DNA of 5,363 nt from CAYOHP01 sp964403795 [NCBI: uncultured bacterium]. Its GTDB lineage: Bacteria > Muiribacteriota > UBA6191 > CAZXTJ01. This document shows positions 4,838-5,363 of the stretch, piece by piece; position 1 is the stretch's first letter; every line of letters begins with the position of its first letter. The notes under the pieces were generated by a model. That model did not search any database and had not been told where the DNA came from. It was given only the letters and a program-made list of their open reading frames with translations. The translations under genes were made by a program, and so were the position numbers. The stretch is taken from NCBI GenBank assembly GCA_964403795.1, contig CAYOHP010000040.1, positions 1 through 5,363 of the forward strand. The letters run 5' to 3'.

Positions 4838-5363
4838 TCAGTTGGCGGCGCGCCGGGCCTGGAAGAAGGCCTTGGCGGCTGCATCGAAGGCCTTGCGGGC
4901 GGCATCGATGGCCGACTGGTCGCTCCCCTTGAGGGCGTCCTGGTAGGCCTTGAGGGCCGCTGCGTAGGCGTCCTGGAGGCTGGCGAGATCGCTCGAGGAA
5001 GGAGCCGAGGCTTCGTCGTCCTCGTCGTCCTCGTCCTCGTCGTCGTCCTGCCAGAACTTCATGTCCTCCCAGCGGTCCTTCCACCAGTACTTCCCGGGGA
5101 ACTTGTCGGAGTCCCAGCGGTCCTCCCAGTCGTACCAGCGCTCCTTCCACCAGTCCTTGCCGGGGAACTTGTCGCCCTCGACCCGCTCGTCCCAGACATC
5201 GCTGGCGCGATCGCCGAGCGACTTCTCTTCGAGCTTGTCGGCGATCCACTTGCCGAGGAAGAAGCCGGCCAGGCCGCCGCCGATCAGGCCCACGGGGCCG
5301 ATGGGAAGGCCGATGACGACACCGAGCACGCCGCCGAGCACGCCGCCGATGATCTCCTTGGTG
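4838..5363 (-). CDS. Glycine-zipper protein with DKFPGK/WWK repeats, acidic run and helical C-terminus (5' end outside window)
   Basis: I recognise no family. The frame is open to the right edge (first readable residues TKEIIGGVLGG), so the real start is outside and GTG 5341 is only internal. Numbering from that GTG, glycines recur every fourth residue at -1, 3, 7, 11 and 15, shift register at GPVG (15-18), then at 18, 22, 26 and 30: a long hydrophobic zipper, probably membrane-embedded. Residues 57-100 hold two copies of a 22-residue Trp/Lys/Asp-rich repeat beginning DKFPGK. An Asp/Glu run (99-110) and a Ser-rich hinge follow. The C-terminal helical segment (119-167) is rich in Ala, Lys and Gln. 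Its zipper, GPVG kink and C-terminal residue spacing match those of the 435-aa protein at 2132-3439. Cellular role unknown. Confidence 0.85.
   Translation of the reverse strand, partial: TKEIIGGVLGGVLGVVIGLPIGPVGLIGGGLAGFFLGKWIADKLEEKSLGDRASDVWDERVEGDKFPGKDWWKERWYDWEDRWDSDKFPGKYWWKDRWEDMKFWQDDDEDEDDEDDEASAPSSSDLASLQDAYAAALKAYQDALKGSDQSAIDAARKAFDAAAKAFFQARRAAN
5071..5174 (-). repeat. Two DNA/protein repeats, 66-bp period (22 aa)
   Basis: Bases 5071-5108 and 5137-5174 match at 35 of 38 positions and lie exactly 66 bp apart. They encode DKFPGKDWWKERW and DKFPGKYWWKDRW within 22-residue units. A weaker half unit (WDER before the first DKFPGK) suggests an older third copy. Almost all DNA differences change the protein, but only at a few sites. 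Confidence 0.85.

Noticed and set aside
4790-4840. UGA at 4838-4840 followed after 20 nt by a stem-loop, as in a bacterial SECIS; read-through would add 31 residues after Sec to a TAA at 4742-4744
   Set aside because: Tempting because selA and selC are present, but the stem is a perfect 12-bp GC terminator-like hairpin without the bulged U of SECIS elements, the extension has no redox motif or domain, and the protein already ends in a plausible helix.
4735-4905. N-terminal extension of the cytochrome to ATG 4905
   Set aside because: It would overlap the end of the upstream gene, span its terminator hairpin and place 57 proline-rich residues before the signal peptide.
3382-4932. Plus-strand 516-codon open frame
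   Set aside because: Antisense to the decaheme cytochrome, whose ten heme motifs make the minus strand decisive.
5010-5050. Short repeated CGTC/CGTCCT units suggestive of a microsatellite or CRISPR-like array
   Set aside because: It is the codon pattern of an Asp/Glu run (GAC/GAG/GAA) in the coding strand; no spacers and no constant repeat length.
4176-5249. Minus-strand 357-codon open frame
   Set aside because: Out-of-frame shadow of the cytochrome and the repeat protein; Arg/Pro/Ser-rich, and it crosses the strong hairpin at 4790-4817.
5324-5347. 12-bp tandem direct repeat
   Set aside because: It encodes two Gly-Gly-Val-Leu units of the glycine zipper and needs no separate explanation.

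Overview
The window is very GC-rich DNA from a Gram-negative-type bacterium that makes selenoproteins, queuosine-modified tRNA and periplasmic multiheme cytochromes. The decaheme cytochrome and the secreted proteins point to an anaerobic or metal/sulfur-respiring lineage, for example a deltaproteobacterium-like or uncultured phylum. Nothing in 5.4 kb fixes the taxon, and I do not name one.

Left half (1-2091, plus strand): three tRNA-related genes lie head to tail. They are selA (its 5' end is beyond the left edge), the selenocysteine tRNA gene selC (1459-1556, anticodon TCA, encoded CCA) and queF (preQ0 reductase of queuosine synthesis). The gaps are only 24 and 40 nt and show no clear promoter, so the tRNA is probably cut out of a selA-selC-queF transcript. 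SelA converts Ser-tRNA(Sec) to Sec-tRNA(Sec) on the very RNA encoded next to it. queF ends in an unusually G-run-rich stretch.

Right half (2092-5363, minus strand): three genes for exported proteins, read right to left. First is a protein cut by the right edge with a glycine zipper, a 22-residue DKFPGK-x-WWK repeat, an acidic run and a C-terminal helical module. It is followed by a strong hairpin. Next is a decaheme c-type cytochrome of the MtrA/DmsE kind, with nine CXXCH motifs plus one CX4CH and a long proline-rich linker after the signal peptide. Last is a 435-aa secreted protein of no family I recognise, with eight glycines spaced exactly four residues apart.

The best candidate for something undescribed is the pair of proteins flanking the cytochrome. 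Both carry a four-residue glycine zipper that shifts register at a GPVG motif, and both end in a helical module with the same spaced residues (L-x2-AY-x2-A-x6-AL-x3-DQ). They look like divergent members of one architecture. A role with the cytochrome is only inferred from position.

No mobile elements, CRISPR arrays, rRNA or transposases were seen.
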